Positions 9,902-21,991 are shown, numbered from the stretch's first letter. The stretch is DNA of 64,000 bases from Podocnemis expansa (GCA_007922195.1 ML681995.1:21719978-21783977); one strand, 5' to 3'. Numbers and translations are program-made. The notes: generated from the sequence alone by a model not told the origin.

Positions 9902-10854
9902 CACTCAGGGTTTCACCGGGATCCTAAGGGCAATCTACCCGGAGGATGCCAATGGCTTCTACACTCTATGGAACCAGTTACTAAGGCCAGGGTCGGGGGA
10001 AGTAGCCCAGGGAAAGCGGGCTGCCGTGTGGCTGTGAGCACAGCAGACCCGTGTCAGCGCATTGTAGGAGGAGCTCCACTGTCCCAGTGACCGACACCTC
10101 AGTCACTAGTAGGGCCCTAGGCTGGGACATAGTGAAGATGGGTGGGCCTGGCTCCACCTACTTTCCTTTCCCAACCACCCAAAGTTCTTGCCCCTCATGC
10201 CAGGGCTGCTGAGGGGTTCGAGCAATGTTCTGGCCTGTCTGGGTTGACTACTTCGCCCAGACTGGGACAACTGACTCTGGAGCCTGCCCACCCTGCCTGG
10301 GACCAGGGCTCCAGACTCTTTTGTGTGCAGGCACCCTCAAGGGGAGGACTGGAGGGCTTGGCGAAGAGCTAAGACCAAGGAGGGACTCAACAAGAGTCCC
10401 GCATGTAGGAGGTGAAGCACCAACTGCCTGGAGGAAAAACCAAAGCTAATCTCCTAGTATCACCAGCAGGAGGCACCCTCCAGGCAGGTCAGCTGCCACA
10501 GTATCCAACCCTCTGGCAGAGGGGCACACTAAAACAATACTGACCTGATGAACACCTGTGGTGCACCTGGCCTACTTGGAAGTTCCCCACAGTGGGTGAT
10601 GTGAGTAATGAAAGAGCTGGACAACCAGAATTGCTACCCATTTTGCTGTAATACAGTGTTTGTGAATTGCTATTTGTTCTACTAATCCAACTTTTATCAT
10701 TTTAACATCAGAGAATACATAGTGAACTGTTTCTTGAGTGTGCCTCAAGGTCCTTAATCTAATGACAACTTTCTTTCTGTAGCTGATCTGGAGACAGAAA
10801 ACTCTCAGATCACTTCATGCTTGGTAGAATTAAATTTCTACTTATGGATTAGGC

Positions 10855-11039
10855 CAGTAGTTTTCAAACTTTTTTCCTCAGGGCCCTGTTGAAAAAAAAA
10901 ATCATTGATGCCCATGATGCAACAATTACACCTTTCAGCAATGTGTTTCAGTCTTTCAGTGCAGCAGCAGAGGTGCCATGACCCATTACCTGAGGGTCTT
11001 GGACCCAGTACTGGGTCTTGACCTGTTTGAAAACCACTG
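10855..11039 (+). mobile_element. hAT-type MITE (CAGTGGTTTTCAAAC family)
   Basis: The left end CAGTAGTTTTCAAACTTTTT and right end TTTGAAAACCACTG are inverted repeats. The inner phrase GACCCAGTACTGGGTC near the right end is shared with 22651-22823 (inverted) and the fragment at 1-50. The flanking 8-mers (GATTAGGC, GATCACAA) match only partly, so the target duplication has decayed. Confidence 0.75.
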
Positions 11040-11158
11040 GATCACAAGAAAGTGACAAAACCATAGTGTAGTAGCCTTGGTTGCTATCAGAAGACAGCCA
11101 GAATTCCCGGTATGATGTTAAAAAAGATATTCCTTGTTTTTTTATCTGTATCCTTTAA

Positions 11159-11212
11159 AAGATATTCTGTACTTTAACCTCTGTGAAGATATTCTGTACT
11201 TTAACCTCTGTG
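11159..11212 (+). repeat. Perfect 27-bp tandem duplication
   Basis: A 27-bp unit beginning AAGATATTCTGTACTTTAAC occurs twice with no mismatch (11159-11185 and 11186-11212). Confidence 0.95.
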
Positions 11213-13336
11213 ATTCACTAAAAGTTGGGCCACTTATCTACCCTGGAGAGATACATGACTTCATTCTTGTTGTTGCCAGAGGCACTCTGCAGGTGGTAGG
11301 AGAAGGTAGTGAAGCTGTAGCCTCTGAGTAAAGGCTCCTTATATAATTCTGCCTGTGTAGCTTCAAACAGAATAACTTGGTAATATTCAATGCAGCTGAT
11401 CAAAAAGGATGCCTGATTCTTGGTTCCAGCAGAGCCACCGTGGAATAGAATTTGGACAGTCTCTTCCTCCAAGTTACTCCATGAGGTGAGGAAGAGTAGC
11501 CAACTGCATTAACTAGCTTCCTTCTCAAGTACTGAGAGGCTAGCAGAAAACAGTTCCTCCTGGCTGCTAAATGGGTATGCTTAAGAAACCGAGGAAGAGG
11601 ATGCACAACTTCAATGCCTGTGCAAAATGAGAGACTCCGTTCTTGGGTCGGAGCTGATGGATAATGTGAGTGACATATCAGCAATGGGATAGACCAGCAC
11701 AGGCTGAGTGTATGAACAAGTTAGAACCGAGACCTTACAATAGCCAGTGTCACGCAGCAGGTTTGTCAATGCTCCATCTTCTCAGACATAATTATGCTGT
11801 TGTATATTTTTTCAGTGGAGAGGCTAAAGAATGATTTTGCCACTTATCCTTGAATTATTAGAATTCTCGCTCTGTCTCGCTTTTTCTGCTTAAGTAAGAA
11901 ATCATGCCACAGGCTTGCTCCAAACACATGGCAAAGGATAAGATGTTTAAAGCTGATCTTGACCCTCCAGATATTAGAGTAATCTACTCTAATACATCCC
12001 TGAGGGTTGTGGAGGCACTATTCTTTCTCTAACTTAATTTAAGTGATATTGCATCACCTAATGTTGCTATCTCTATCTAATCTATTTTTCTAAAGCCAGG
12101 AAGCTCAGGGCAAAGTTGAGGATCATAAAAAAGCCCAATACTATACTAGACATTAATAGTAGCAAATATGTATATTATGTATATATATTTCCTCAACTGG
12201 CCCCCTTGTGCCTGGTGCTGTATAAACAGAAAAGAGATGATACCAGGCCCAGAGGCCATAAAGGGTAGGGAATAAACACATTAGCATGGCTGATTAGATT
12301 TGTTCAGCAATTTTATGTGTTAGTATTTTCTGTTTTGTTTTTTATGGCATGTAAAGATAGGATCAGACATGGTAGAATGGGGGCAGTTACACGATTCAAG
12401 GAATAGGACAAAATAAAATGGAGAAAGGGACAGTCACATTTCTCACAGCTCAGCACATGTCTACTCATGATCAGAAGACAGCATTTTGTAGGCACAGTGG
12501 CAGATGTGAAGCCTAAAGAGGTATCTGAAGGAGAACAAGGTAATGGCTAAAAGGAAAAGAGTCCCTCTGTGTATGAGAAGCAGCTTAAATATTTGAAGGA
12601 GAAACTGACTGGTGAGCAGAGAAGGTTGGAAATATTGGCAGAGCAAAGGGAAGAGGTCAATGTCAGAAAACGTTTCTGGATCACCAAGAGGGAGAGGGTG
12701 AATAGGCGTGAATTAAAGGTAAATAAAGAAGCTTGCATTTGTTATGGAGGTGAAGGTGGAGCCGGAGGTGGGTAGCCATGTATCTAGACTGATAAGCCAA
12801 GATGGGCAGGCTTTGAAGTAAGATTTTGAAAGGACTGGAGGGGAGCCTAGTTGCCATAGTTAAGGTCAGAAAGGAGGAGGCTGTATTGGTCAAGAGACCA
12901 AATGCTGAGGGCTTAGATGAGAATTTTGGCTATGCGAACAAAAGAAAACAAGAAGTTAGAGATGCTGTGTAAGAAGGAATGAGGAAACGTCCTTCTTGTT
13001 GGACACTATTATCCATACAAAACTCTTCAGAGTGGCAACGTTCTAATACCTGTGGAAGACTTGTGAGGAGACTGCGAGGTTGTAGTATGTACTTAATAAC
13101 ATCAGCAAGAAACATGGTTACCTAATTGATTGTTGTATTTAGAAAGTGAAAACACTAGCAGGTTCTTATTCAGGGGGACAAGGCAATATGCCACATTAAT
13201 TATGAGAAGATCAAGTATGTTAATAGCTACGCAACCACAGCCACCCACCCACCCACCCACAGATGTTCTGCTGTTGATCGTGTATACTTACCAGTCCTCC
13301 TGACCGTTGCTTGTGATTGTAGTTTTAGTTTGTGAT
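11213..13336. other. Mostly unique sequence; one ancient repeat and a CCCA run
   Basis: Overlapping minus-strand frames of 84 and 94 codons at 11218-11684 do not resemble any protein I know. About 12165-12245 (GCCTGGTGCTGTATAAACAG) resembles the ancient repeat also seen at 46295-46445. A CCCA microsatellite lies at 13241-13261. No gene is supported. Confidence 0.5.
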
Positions 13337-13600
13337 TGGTGTTTGAAGCTCATGGCGGCTACCTGGCCAGGGAAGCCAGGCAGAGATGTGCCTGGGGGGT
13401 GCAGGGCCCAGGGCCAAATGGCCTGTTGGACACTCCCCAGCTCTGAGTGGGGCCAGGCCAGCTCAGAGGCTGGCCCCGCGCTCCCGCCCCTCCCCTGAGC
13501 CATCCACTCTGCCCTGGGGGTGGAGTGTGCCATTCTGGGGACTGTTCTCTGGTTTTCTGCCCTGCTTCTCAGCTGTCCCTCCCCACTCAAGAGCACAAAG
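13337..13600. mobile_element. GC-rich fragment related to hAT-element cores
   Basis: The phrase CTGGGGGTGGAGTGTGCC and the following 'TGGGGACTG...CTGCCCTGCTTCTC...CTGTCCCTCCC' order parallels the core of the element at 7426-8014. Termini are not visible, so it is probably a fragment. Confidence 0.45.
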
Positions 13601-13609
13601 GCTCTTGGC

Positions 13610-13869
13610 TAGGGCTACCAGATGTCAGGCAAAAGGAGGACATGTCCTCCTTTTTACCTTCACATCCTCTGTCTGGCAGGCATTTTAAAATATGTGATTT
13701 TGTCTGGCTTTTTACTTATAAGGGTTAAAGTATGCTGGAACACCATGGAATACTTTATTTTTAAGGGAAAGCGTTCCAGGGCCCCGTAAAAACAGAAGAA
13801 TATTACATTAATACTACATTTTCTCCATGTGTCCTCCAATGTCCTCTTTTCCAGGCTTTGGTAACCCTA
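13610..13869 (+). mobile_element. hAT-type MITE, TAGGGTTACC family, copy 1
   Basis: The termini TAGGGCTACCAGATGTC and GGTAACCCTA are inverted repeats. The flanks give an 8-bp duplication CTCTTGGC (13602-13609) and CTCTTGGA (13870-13877), one mismatch. It shares nearly its whole length with copy 2 at 24150-24454, including a GGAGGACATGTCCTCC palindrome. It is non-coding. Confidence 0.88.
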
Positions 13870-14279
13870 CTCTTGGATGTTGTGCAGAACATCACCTAAA
13901 GCTATGCAGTCTTGGTCATCTTTTATATCTTTCAGTCCATGGATCTTGCTGTATCACACTGCCTCTGGGTACTGTATGACTATGAGTCATCAGCTACTGG
14001 CAGATCCAACTTTGATCTTGTTCTTGATGAGCCATTTTCTTCCTTTCTTTCTAGGGTAGATTTTTCTTGCTTTTGCAAGCTTTGTCTGCATTGTTCTTCA
14101 GCCATTAAGGTGGTGCCAGCAGTTTGTCATCAGGACAGGCTGGATTTGGAGACTAATCCCATCACACACACATCCAGACTAAGTTCACACATCTAAAGAA
14201 GTTTCAGCAAAAATTAGGCTGGACAATACAAAATGAAGTAAACAATTCAACATAGAGGTTTAGTTACAATACAGAATTA

Positions 14280-14472
14280 AAAACAAACAAGGAGTCCTGT
14301 GGACCTTTTAAAAACTAACAAATTTATTTACTGCATGGGCTTTTGTGAGAGCAAATCCAAAGTGGGATTTCTCCTAGAAAAGCTCATGTAATAAATAAAA
14401 TTGTTAGTTTTTAATAAGTGCCATAGGACTCTCTGTTTTGCGGAACTAGACTAATGCAGCTACCCTTTTGAA
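14280..14472. mobile_element. Penelope-like insert with inverted arms and a long flanking duplication
   Basis: The left part reads the family tail in reverse (AAACAAACAAGGAGTCCTGT, AAAACTAACAAATTTATT). The right part reads it forward (CTCATGTAATAAATAAAATT, GTTAGTTTTTAATAAGTGCC, GGAACTAGACTAATGCAGC). The flanks 14223-14269 and 14473-14517 are diverged direct copies of each other (both contain AATGAAGTAAACAATTCAA), a duplication of about 45 bp. Variable-length duplications together with inverted arms suggest a Penelope-like element; this is inferred. Confidence 0.7.
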
Positions 14473-14706
14473 ACAATACGAATGAAGTAAACAATTCAAA
14501 ATGGAGATAAAGTTACATCAGACTTTGATTATGATGTTAAAGAACAAGTGAATGAATGAGCATGGTATTTCTATCAATGAATAATAAGCATTATTCCAGA
14601 TAAAAATTCCTGTTGGAATAAATTGTATGGCATGAATTCATCTTGAGGACTACAGATGAGGTTTAGGTATTTTGTCCAAGATTTTTAAAAAAATGATGTC
14701 CTAAGC

Positions 14707-15285
14707 CTGGCTTGTCCAACTTGCGGCCCAGGGGTCAGAATCTGGACCACCAAGGGCTCTGATTTAGCCCTGGGAGCCCCCACACGCAGCCTCTCTTGCC
14801 AATCCTGACACTTTCCTCCTGCCTTGCCATGCAATGCTCCCCTCCTGCCCTTTCCCCCTCTGGCCACCCCTGCCCTTCTCTCCATGCTCCTCCTTCCCTG
14901 CCACATCCTCTGCCAGCTGCACATCCACGGCCCTTTCTTGCCACTCCTGCCACACTCCCCCTCTGCTCCCCTGCTGCCCCACATGGCCACCCCTCATCTC
15001 CCCTCTCTTGCCACCCCTCCACCCTACTCATCACCCTCTCCCCTACCATCCCGCATGACCACTCCTGCCTTATCACATCTTCTCTTCCTTGCCAGCCTTG
15101 CTTTTAACAGAAATTTTATAGATTTACAGAACCAACCTGAATTTGTAAACTAGTGCTTATTTTTGACTACTTAAATTTTATTCATAATAAAATGAATTAC
15201 TATCTAGCCAAAGTCTGCTCACCCACCCCCAAGTGAGGAAAGAATTGCAATATTGCCCCTCATCCAAAAAGGTTGGTCACCCATG
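14707..15285. mobile_element. hAT-type element with pyrimidine-rich core
   Basis: The left end CTGGCTTGTCCAACTTGCGG pairs with the right end GGTTGGTCACCCATG. The flanks carry an exact 8-bp duplication, TCCTAAGC, at 14699-14706 and 15286-15293. The core (about 14760-15090) is a C/T-rich tract with repeated CTTGCCAC(C/T)CCT words, which explains the open frames of about 100 codons on both strands. No transposase is present. Confidence 0.9.
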
Positions 15286-15293
15286 TCCTAAGC

Positions 15294-16563
15294 AATAATG
15301 AGGAAGAATAATTTTAAATTAAGATTGCTTTTAAAATTACAGAGAGGAAACCAGTGTCTAATGTGCATTTGACTGACGTTTACAACTTTGCCCTCAAGCG
15401 AATTTCCTGTAGTCATTGGAGCTCTGCTCACAGGTTGTGCACGGAAGAACATATCATTTTGATAGTGCCCATTTGCATACCCTAAGGGAGTCTTCCGGTG
15501 TTGAGATGATGGTCACAATTCATCACAACTGGTACAGAGCATTTAACATTTGGAAAGAAGATAAGTTCAGGTGCTTACAGGGTGGAGCCAGCGTGAGAGG
15601 AAAAAAGGTGCTACAACAATGAGATTCAGGAATGATAGATTGTGTTCATGGGAGCTGTAATGAGCTGCCAGTGAATAAAGCACATGGAAGGCCTGGAATT
15701 TGCGAACTTGTAAGATATGCCAGCATTGCAACACTAGTCATGCCTACCCTTAGTGTGCAAAGACTTAATATAGGTATGCACGATTAACCAGATAGGTCCA
15801 TTCTTGTTAATAGTCTGTCCAAACAAACACCTGACTCAATCTCTGGTATAGAATCAATACACAGGCTTTTTCAGCCTTCAAGTGACAGTGATTTGTAAAG
15901 CTACAGTCATCAACTATTACATCTCTATGTGTGCGTCATGCAGCAAATTCAGGGTTCGTGGAGTCAGTTAATAGTAACCACAAATGGAAAGCAAACTTCT
16001 AATGTGCCATTTAATTTTCATGGTTGTGTAACACACTAATTGTCCTATATCTGCTTTAAATAAATGCATTATTAATAATTGTACTCTGCTCTCTTTTCAG
16101 AGTTACACTTAGTTGCAAAACCTTTAATTTTACTACATTTTGTGCATTTTTTAAAAATATTTGTGCTTGTGTCAAATGTTTGTAGATGCTTTCTAAAACA
16201 TATCATTTATCAAAGCAAGTAAAGGCTGATGTTTAGCTGTGTAAAAATGTAGAGGGACTAAATGGATAATTAGGTAGATGTAAACTATGTGGTCAGGTGA
16301 AAATGCCATATTGTGCTACCAGACAGGGGTTGTCTATCATTGCTACCTTTAGAGTAGGGATGCCTTAACCAACACAGGCAAGGAAAGAATAAAGCGTTGT
16401 TAAGAACCAGACGTATAGGCCTTTAATTTAGTTGTGTTATTCCTTGTCCTATATACCTTTGGGTGAATAAATAATAGCATTGTTGTCATACATTTTTTGA
16501 GTCACTTTAATCAGCTACTCATCACAGACTCCTAAAGAGAAGTTTTCTTACAGCCATCAAGTA
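15294..16563. other. Unique AT-rich stretch, nothing recognised
   Basis: There are no repeat termini and no coding frames I can support. About 15940-16100 has well-mixed AT-rich composition without repeats and is the kind of interval where conserved non-coding sequence might sit, but the sequence alone cannot show that. Confidence 0.4.
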
Positions 16564-16760
16564 GAATCATAGAAGAGTATGAGGGTAAGCTAGTCTAGTT
16601 CTCTGCCAAGTAGAGCTGGACCTCTTGCATTCACAGTATTATGAAAAGGTCAGGGGAATGTATCCAGACAACCAGTCTAAGACTTGTAAGCAACGGGAAT
16701 CCATCCTCAAGAGCAATGCAGGAATCCAGGCTTGTCATCAGAAGCGTACATGTGAGAGGG
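16564..16760 (-). mobile_element. Possible highly decayed CR1 3' end, antisense
   Basis: It opens with AGAATCATAGAAGAGTATGA, like the reverse of the CR1 3' terminus (ATTCTATGATTCT), followed by a weak match to the antisense consensus (TCTAGTTCTCTGCC). Later sequence is too diverged to be sure. Confidence 0.4.
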
Positions 16761-19312
16761 CCTGTGATACCATTATTGTGGGGACCTTGAGATGAAGAAA
16801 AGGAGAAATTATGAGTTTTTTATGACTAAAATGTGGGTTATGCTGCAGTTCTGCAAATCAGCAGCAAGGGTATAATCAGTTATTGCCCAGCTAATAAATG
16901 AATGTCTATGACACTTTTAATGCATAGCAGGGAAATAGGTTTATACTGACTTTCAGAAAAGCATGGTGCCAGCTGTGCTCAGGGCTGGAATTACAGAGAC
17001 CATTGCTAGAAAATGGGCTACTTCATGCTGATTGAGAACGCTTTGGTGATTCACCCTCCCCTCCCCCAGCACCTTCCACAAGCATACATCCCAGTTCTGA
17101 ACATATTCCCTATCCTCAGTGGCATGCCTCATCCAGTGAGGGGATCCAGGTTACATTAGGGCATGTGTGAATACAGCAAAGAAGGGAGGATGGGTCCTGC
17201 ACTGAATCTTGGGCCTTGATGGCAACTGAAATCTTGCACAGGCACCTGGATTTACATGCACCACCAACCCTAAATTGGCCTCTTGTTTATTCTAACCAGT
17301 GCTGTTGCCTTTTTTTTTTTTAAACTCCGCTTATGCACTTCCTTAGACATTGTAACTAAAAGGTTAAACCCTTTCTATAGAGAATTTTTATATACATTAG
17401 GTTTGAAAAGGAAGAAAATCTTTACAAGAAAACAGAAGAGAAGAAGGAAATAACTTGGACTCACTGAAGGAAATAAATACATCACATTAAAATTACAAGT
17501 TAATTTTTGTTTTTTAAACTTGCAGTTTCCATACTGTCTTGTGATTTGAGCATTTAAATACATATTCAAATGGGAACACGAAAATGACCATGTCTTTTAA
17601 AGCAAACAGAGAATTATGCAAACTGTGCTTTTAACATTGGACAGCTAAAAGCACAGACTCATTAAATTTAATACATTCACAGCTCAATGCCAATGCAATG
17701 TTTTAAAAATGGGGCTGTTGGTATATTGGTGTTATCAAGAGCTCAGTGCTTAGAATGGAACAAACCTGAATTCAAGTCCTTAACATGGTTTCTTACTCTC
17801 ATTAGCTGAGTGCCAGGTATGCTATGTGTTGGAGCACTGAACTGACAGGAAGTCAAATTTAGACATAGTGGTCAAAATTTAAGAAAAGAAAAAGAATGTC
17901 TCAAGGTAGAGTCTTTTAGTTTAGACTATGTTGTGGTTGCTTGGAAAGTGACTTGATTTTTTTTTTCTTCAAAAAATCATGCAGCAGCTCTTGTTGCTGT
18001 TAATGGGAACCACAGGAAGTGAGCACTTTTTGAAATTTAAGCCATAATTGAACATTAAATATAGACTAAGGAGCCTAGATTTAGAAACCCTGTTTGAAAA
18101 TCTTGACTAATGAGTAAGTTTGCATTTTTGTATAATAAGTGGGTAAGAAAGAATCCACATCGGTGTAATTTACTTTCATGGGGACTGGAAGGAGAGTAGT
18201 GGAGTGAGCGCTGCAACTACCAGGAGGGTATGAAACACTGTAAATAAAAAAGGTCCCATGTCTTCTTTAACTGATACCGTCTGACAACTTCTGCTGGTCC
18301 CTGAGTGTAAAAAGGTGACTGTTGATTTCAGGGCCAGCATTTCATCCCTGACTGCCATACTCTCATTTAAACCAACTTTCAGTTGCAGGATGTAACTTTC
18401 ACCACCACCTTCTGTAGAAGAGTAAATTTAAGCTGGACACTAGGATACTACCTGAGCTCCTAGGCCTCTGCCCGAGACATGGTTTTTATGGTAATGGGGT
18501 CAGGGGCAGGCACACAGGCTTTGCTTCTTGTAGCTGGAGTTTAGTGAAATATATTATCTTCCCTTTCTCCTCTCCCTTTTTCATAGTTTGAGCAACAAAT
18601 GTAACTGCTATCTTTTCTCTGCATAAGAACCTTGGAAAGACCATACTTATGAACTTTTTCACAGCTCCATTCCCTTGCTAATGCTTGCTCAGTAACATTA
18701 TAGGCATTGCTGTAATAAAAGTAACATTCTGTAAAGTCAAATGCCTGTGCACCATTGACTAAACCTGTAAACAACAAGGGCAGGGATACTTATATTCACC
18801 ACAGAGTTATTGATATTCATTGCTTGGGTGTTAATGTAACCAAAAAAGGGTCTTTGGGGAGTTGTTATGAATGTAAGCTTTTACATATTTTTAAGCATGA
18901 AAGGATTGTAATACACCCGCCTCATGGCTCACTCGAGATGTTGAGGGAATGAGCGGTGGGTAAAAAAGGGTGCCAATTGACCCATCCTCCTCCAGGACAA
19001 GCTGTTTGTTTCTTCTTCTTCTAACACCTTGCACAACAACTCCAAATTTGGCTTGGCAATTTCATCCTTAGTTTTGATGTTCAGAACCTGCATTACTCAG
19101 CAGTGCCATCCACAGCCAGTCAAACAGTGGAGCTGATGAGCTTCATTTATTTCTCCTTGGCTTTGATCCTGGCATGTAAGGATGGAGCAGTATAAAGTAA
19201 AAGGACACGTAAGAGCCTGACAGTCATTCAGGGAGGAAAAATGTGCTTTAAAAAACAAGAGCAGGAGAAAGCAATATGAGTTTCCTTTGTTTTGTTTTGT
19301 TTAGTTTCTTCA
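16761..19312. other. Unique stretch, nothing recognised
   Basis: Short open frames up to 78 codons show no recognisable product. An octamer-like ATTATGCAAA occurs near 17613, but isolated motifs of this length are expected by chance. Confidence 0.45.
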
Positions 19313-19395
19313 GTCCCTAGCATAATGGGGTCTTGGTCCATTACTGGGGCTCATAGGAGCTACTGCAGTACAGCTAATAAATGATAAGTACTGTC
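19313..19395 (-). repeat. Ancient amniote interspersed repeat, antisense
   Basis: The plus-strand phrases TCCCTAGCATAATGGGGTCT, TGGTCCATTACTGGGGCTCA and TAGGAGCTACTGCAGTAC are the reverse of the sense phrases seen at 46295-46445 (TAGCACCTAGGGGCC, GACCAGGACCCCATTGTGCT). I remember this as a deeply conserved amniote repeat, possibly MER131-like. Confidence 0.55.
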
Positions 19396-20319
19396 ATGTT
19401 AAATGTTTTATTTAAATGTGATCTTTCATGTATTAAAAATTGCAATCACAGACCCATGCAGATCACTGTGAAATGGGGAAAAATGTGTTTAGGCTGATAA
19501 GTTGTGTGCTAAATTTCAGTATAGCATGAATTGTTATGGCCTAGTTCTATACCATGGATAATAGGAGTTTATAATGCAAATGCTGACATATCCTTCACTG
19601 CAGCAGGCATGAGCTGTTGCTGCTATAATTAAAGTAAGTAGCAAATAGTGTGGAACTTATTGAATTAAGTAAACCCTTATTTAAGCCAAATCAAATAAAT
19701 ATGGCATCATCCGTTAATCTCCCTGTATCTCAGATTCACAAAGTGCAAAGAACAAACAATCAAAAAAACAAACACCCAAACAAACAAACATCCCAACCCA
19801 CTTAAAAGAAGCCTTTGTCAGTGCCATTATATTTAATGCATGTTTAATCCTACCCAACTGTCCTCATCATCAGTGTAGGATGATATAAAATGAGAAAAAC
19901 CTGGAAACTGGTTGCCAAGAACACATCAGCACAGAGCAGGAATTGCTGCCTTTAATTCTTTACAGTTCCATTTCTTTCAAAGAAATATTTCACCTTCTGA
20001 ATTTTTCCAAAGCAGAATTTTGAAAATCTTTGGAAGAAGGGTCAAGAAAGGATTACAGCATTTATGTATGATTATTATAATGTATTTACTAAGCCCTGCT
20101 AGTGTTCTCTGCACCAGCCAGGACACAAAGGGAGGTGGGAGAGATTTTAAAAGACACAAAGAGTTGGTAGGTGCCTAGCTCCCAGTGGAAGTTAAAGGAA
20201 GTTGGACAGCTGTCATGTATTAATATCTGGAAATCGCTCCCAAAAGTCATGGCCCTTGTACCAAGAAGATCCAACTGTAGTACACCAAGAGACCTAGAAA
20301 GCAATGCTCAGTCACAGGT

Positions 20320-20362
20320 TTGTGTGTAGGTGTGTGTGTGTGTATGTGTGTGTGAGAGAGAG
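20320..20362. repeat. TG/GA microsatellite
   Basis: An imperfect TG run passes into a short GA run. Confidence 0.85.
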
Positions 20363-20773
20363 AATGTATATAAATCGGGTTGGTTGCGGGACATCATTGT
20401 GACCCAAGTTAATGTCTGTCAACCTTGCATTCTGAATGCATAGATCCAGGCACCTACCATGCTAGGTGTGGGAAGTCATTTTTGGCATAGGCCACTTCTC
20501 AAAGACAGGTCCAAAGATGAATGTGAGTGAGTCAAACCAATTGTATTTCCAGCCTCTTCTTCAAAAGCTACTTGCCACTAAAGATGGTGATGTAGGTTGT
20601 CATTTTGGGATGGGAATATTCCCCTCCTTTGCCTCTATAGAATGTTTACAGGCTGCATCTGTGTGAGGTGAAGGCTGGGGTAACTATTTCAAAGGTTCCT
20701 AAATGGCTTAAGAAGCCATCTCCCATTTTTAAAAGTGACATAGTCACTTAGGATCCTGATTCCCAATGACATT

Positions 20774-21418
20774 GGGGATGTCTACATTTTGAACTGAAGG
20801 TATACATTCTGGCTTGAGGAGACAGCCCCACATTAGCTCCAACGAGCCAGTACACTAAAAACAGAGTGTAGTCACAGTGGGTATATCTACACTGGAACCT
20901 TTAGTCAACCTTTCTTAAGTTGACTTCAAGAAGCCATGTCCACATTGGGCCTTTATTAAGTAGACTTAAGCACTTGCTTAAGTCCAATTAATAACTCCAG
21001 GCCTTAAAGTCAACTAAAGCTTTAAAGTCAACTTTATTAAGTCCACTTAACGTGTTGTAGATAGGGTTGTCTACATTGTAAGCTTTGTTAAGTGGACATA
21101 ATAAAGTTGACTTAACAGAGCCATCCAGTGTGGATGTAGACTTCGTTAAGTCAACTTAAAGTCAACCTTGTTAAGGTGACTTAACTGGGCCATCAAATGT
21201 AGACATAGCCAGTGGTGTGAATGATGAGGGAGGCAAGCTACTTTGAGTATATGCCTATCAGAGGTACTAGGCACATATTCAGGCTGGCTAGCCCTCCTGC
21301 CACTTCCACTAATGTACCTACAATCTCTTTTTAGAGCAGTAGCTCAATCAGAGTTGTTATGGATCTGTCTCCTCAAGCTGCAATTTACAGCTCCAGCTCA
21401 AATCATGGGTGTACCTTT
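20774..21418. mobile_element. Diverged TATGTCTACACT-group MITE carrying a nested MITE
   Basis: The left end GGGGATGTCTACATTTTG is recognisable. The sequence continues beyond the nested element with GAGGGAGGCAAGCTAC and GAGTATATGCCTATCAGAGG, matching the inner part of a common turtle MITE as I remember it. The right end near GGGTGTACC is degenerate and no duplication is clear. The nested copy occupies 20879-21210. Confidence 0.5.
20879..21210. mobile_element. Harbinger-like MITE with AGT target duplication, nested
   Basis: The ends GGGTATATCTACACTGG and AAATGTAGACATAGCC are inverted repeats, flanked by AGT at 20876-20878 and 21211-21213. Inside, AAGTTGACTTAA-type words recur at least eight times in both orientations (AGTTGACTT, AAGTCAACTT), forming dense short inverted repeats. 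It is non-coding. Confidence 0.8.
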
Positions 21419-21559
21419 AGGCTTGTAAATTTCTGAGCCACTTCTGAAAATAGGGCCCAGTTTGTAAATTGCCTAAGAACTTTGAAAATGTTACTCTATG
21501 GCTAGTATTGAGACTCACTAGCTAATTCTGGAATAAGCTTCTTTCTCAGCAGAGTCTAA

Positions 21560-21991
21560 GGTTATGTCTACGCTTAACAAGTTATTTCAAATTAAGGAGG
21601 CTTAATTCGAAATAACTTATTCCATGGCCAAGGAGGCATTGTATTATATCAAATTAAGTGGTTCCTTAATTTGAAATAAGGAACTGCTAACTTGGTATAA
21701 CAAAACTTCTTTTTACTTTGAAGTATTGCTGACTTCGAAGGTATTCGTTCAAATTAAGCCATTTTCAGTTGTGGAATAGGCTTAATTCAAACTAATTTCC
21801 CTATTCTTTTGCTTGCCTTCCCCTATTTCAAATTAGAGCATCTAATGAAGACTTTTTACTTTGAATTAATAAAGAATTTGAAATAATAACTCTGAAGTAG
21901 TGCTAATTTGAAATAATATCTTCGATTTAAATTCAAAGTAGTTATTTCAAATTAACTACTTTGAATTAATTGTGTATGTGTAGACATAGCC
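21560..21991. mobile_element. Harbinger-like MITE with TAA target duplication
   Basis: The ends GGTTATGTCTACGC and GTGTAGACATAGCC are inverted repeats, flanked by TAA at 21557-21559 and 21992-21994. The 432-bp body is AT-rich and packed with TTAATTCGAA, TTATTTCAAATTAA and TTTGAAATAA words. There is no coding capacity. Confidence 0.88.

Larger units (their letters stand above)
9162..10528 (+). mobile_element. Long LTR (first copy), interrupted by a small hAT element
   Basis: This block is a diverged homologue of the solo LTR at 27577-28675. Shared phrases include TGTGGCCTCCCTCAGAGCCT, GGAAGTATAAAAG, AGCCCCTGTGAC(C/T)TAGAGGA and GGCAATCTACCC, in the same order. The start TGTAGTAAGGAACTGTGG aligns with TGTTGCAAGGGCCTGTGG of the other copy. 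The right end (about 10515-10528) is less certain and I found no target duplication. Removing the 186-bp hAT insert leaves about 1.18 kb. No gag or pol sequence flanks it. Confidence 0.7.

Noticed and set aside
11218..11684. Overlapping minus-strand frames that might be a pseudogene
   Set aside because: The peptides (for example FHGGSAGTKNQASF) did not resemble any family I know, and the two frames overlap in different registers. Left as unexplained.
13241..13261. CCCA run considered as telomeric or satellite sequence
   Set aside because: Only about five units; it is an ordinary microsatellite and not TTAGGG.
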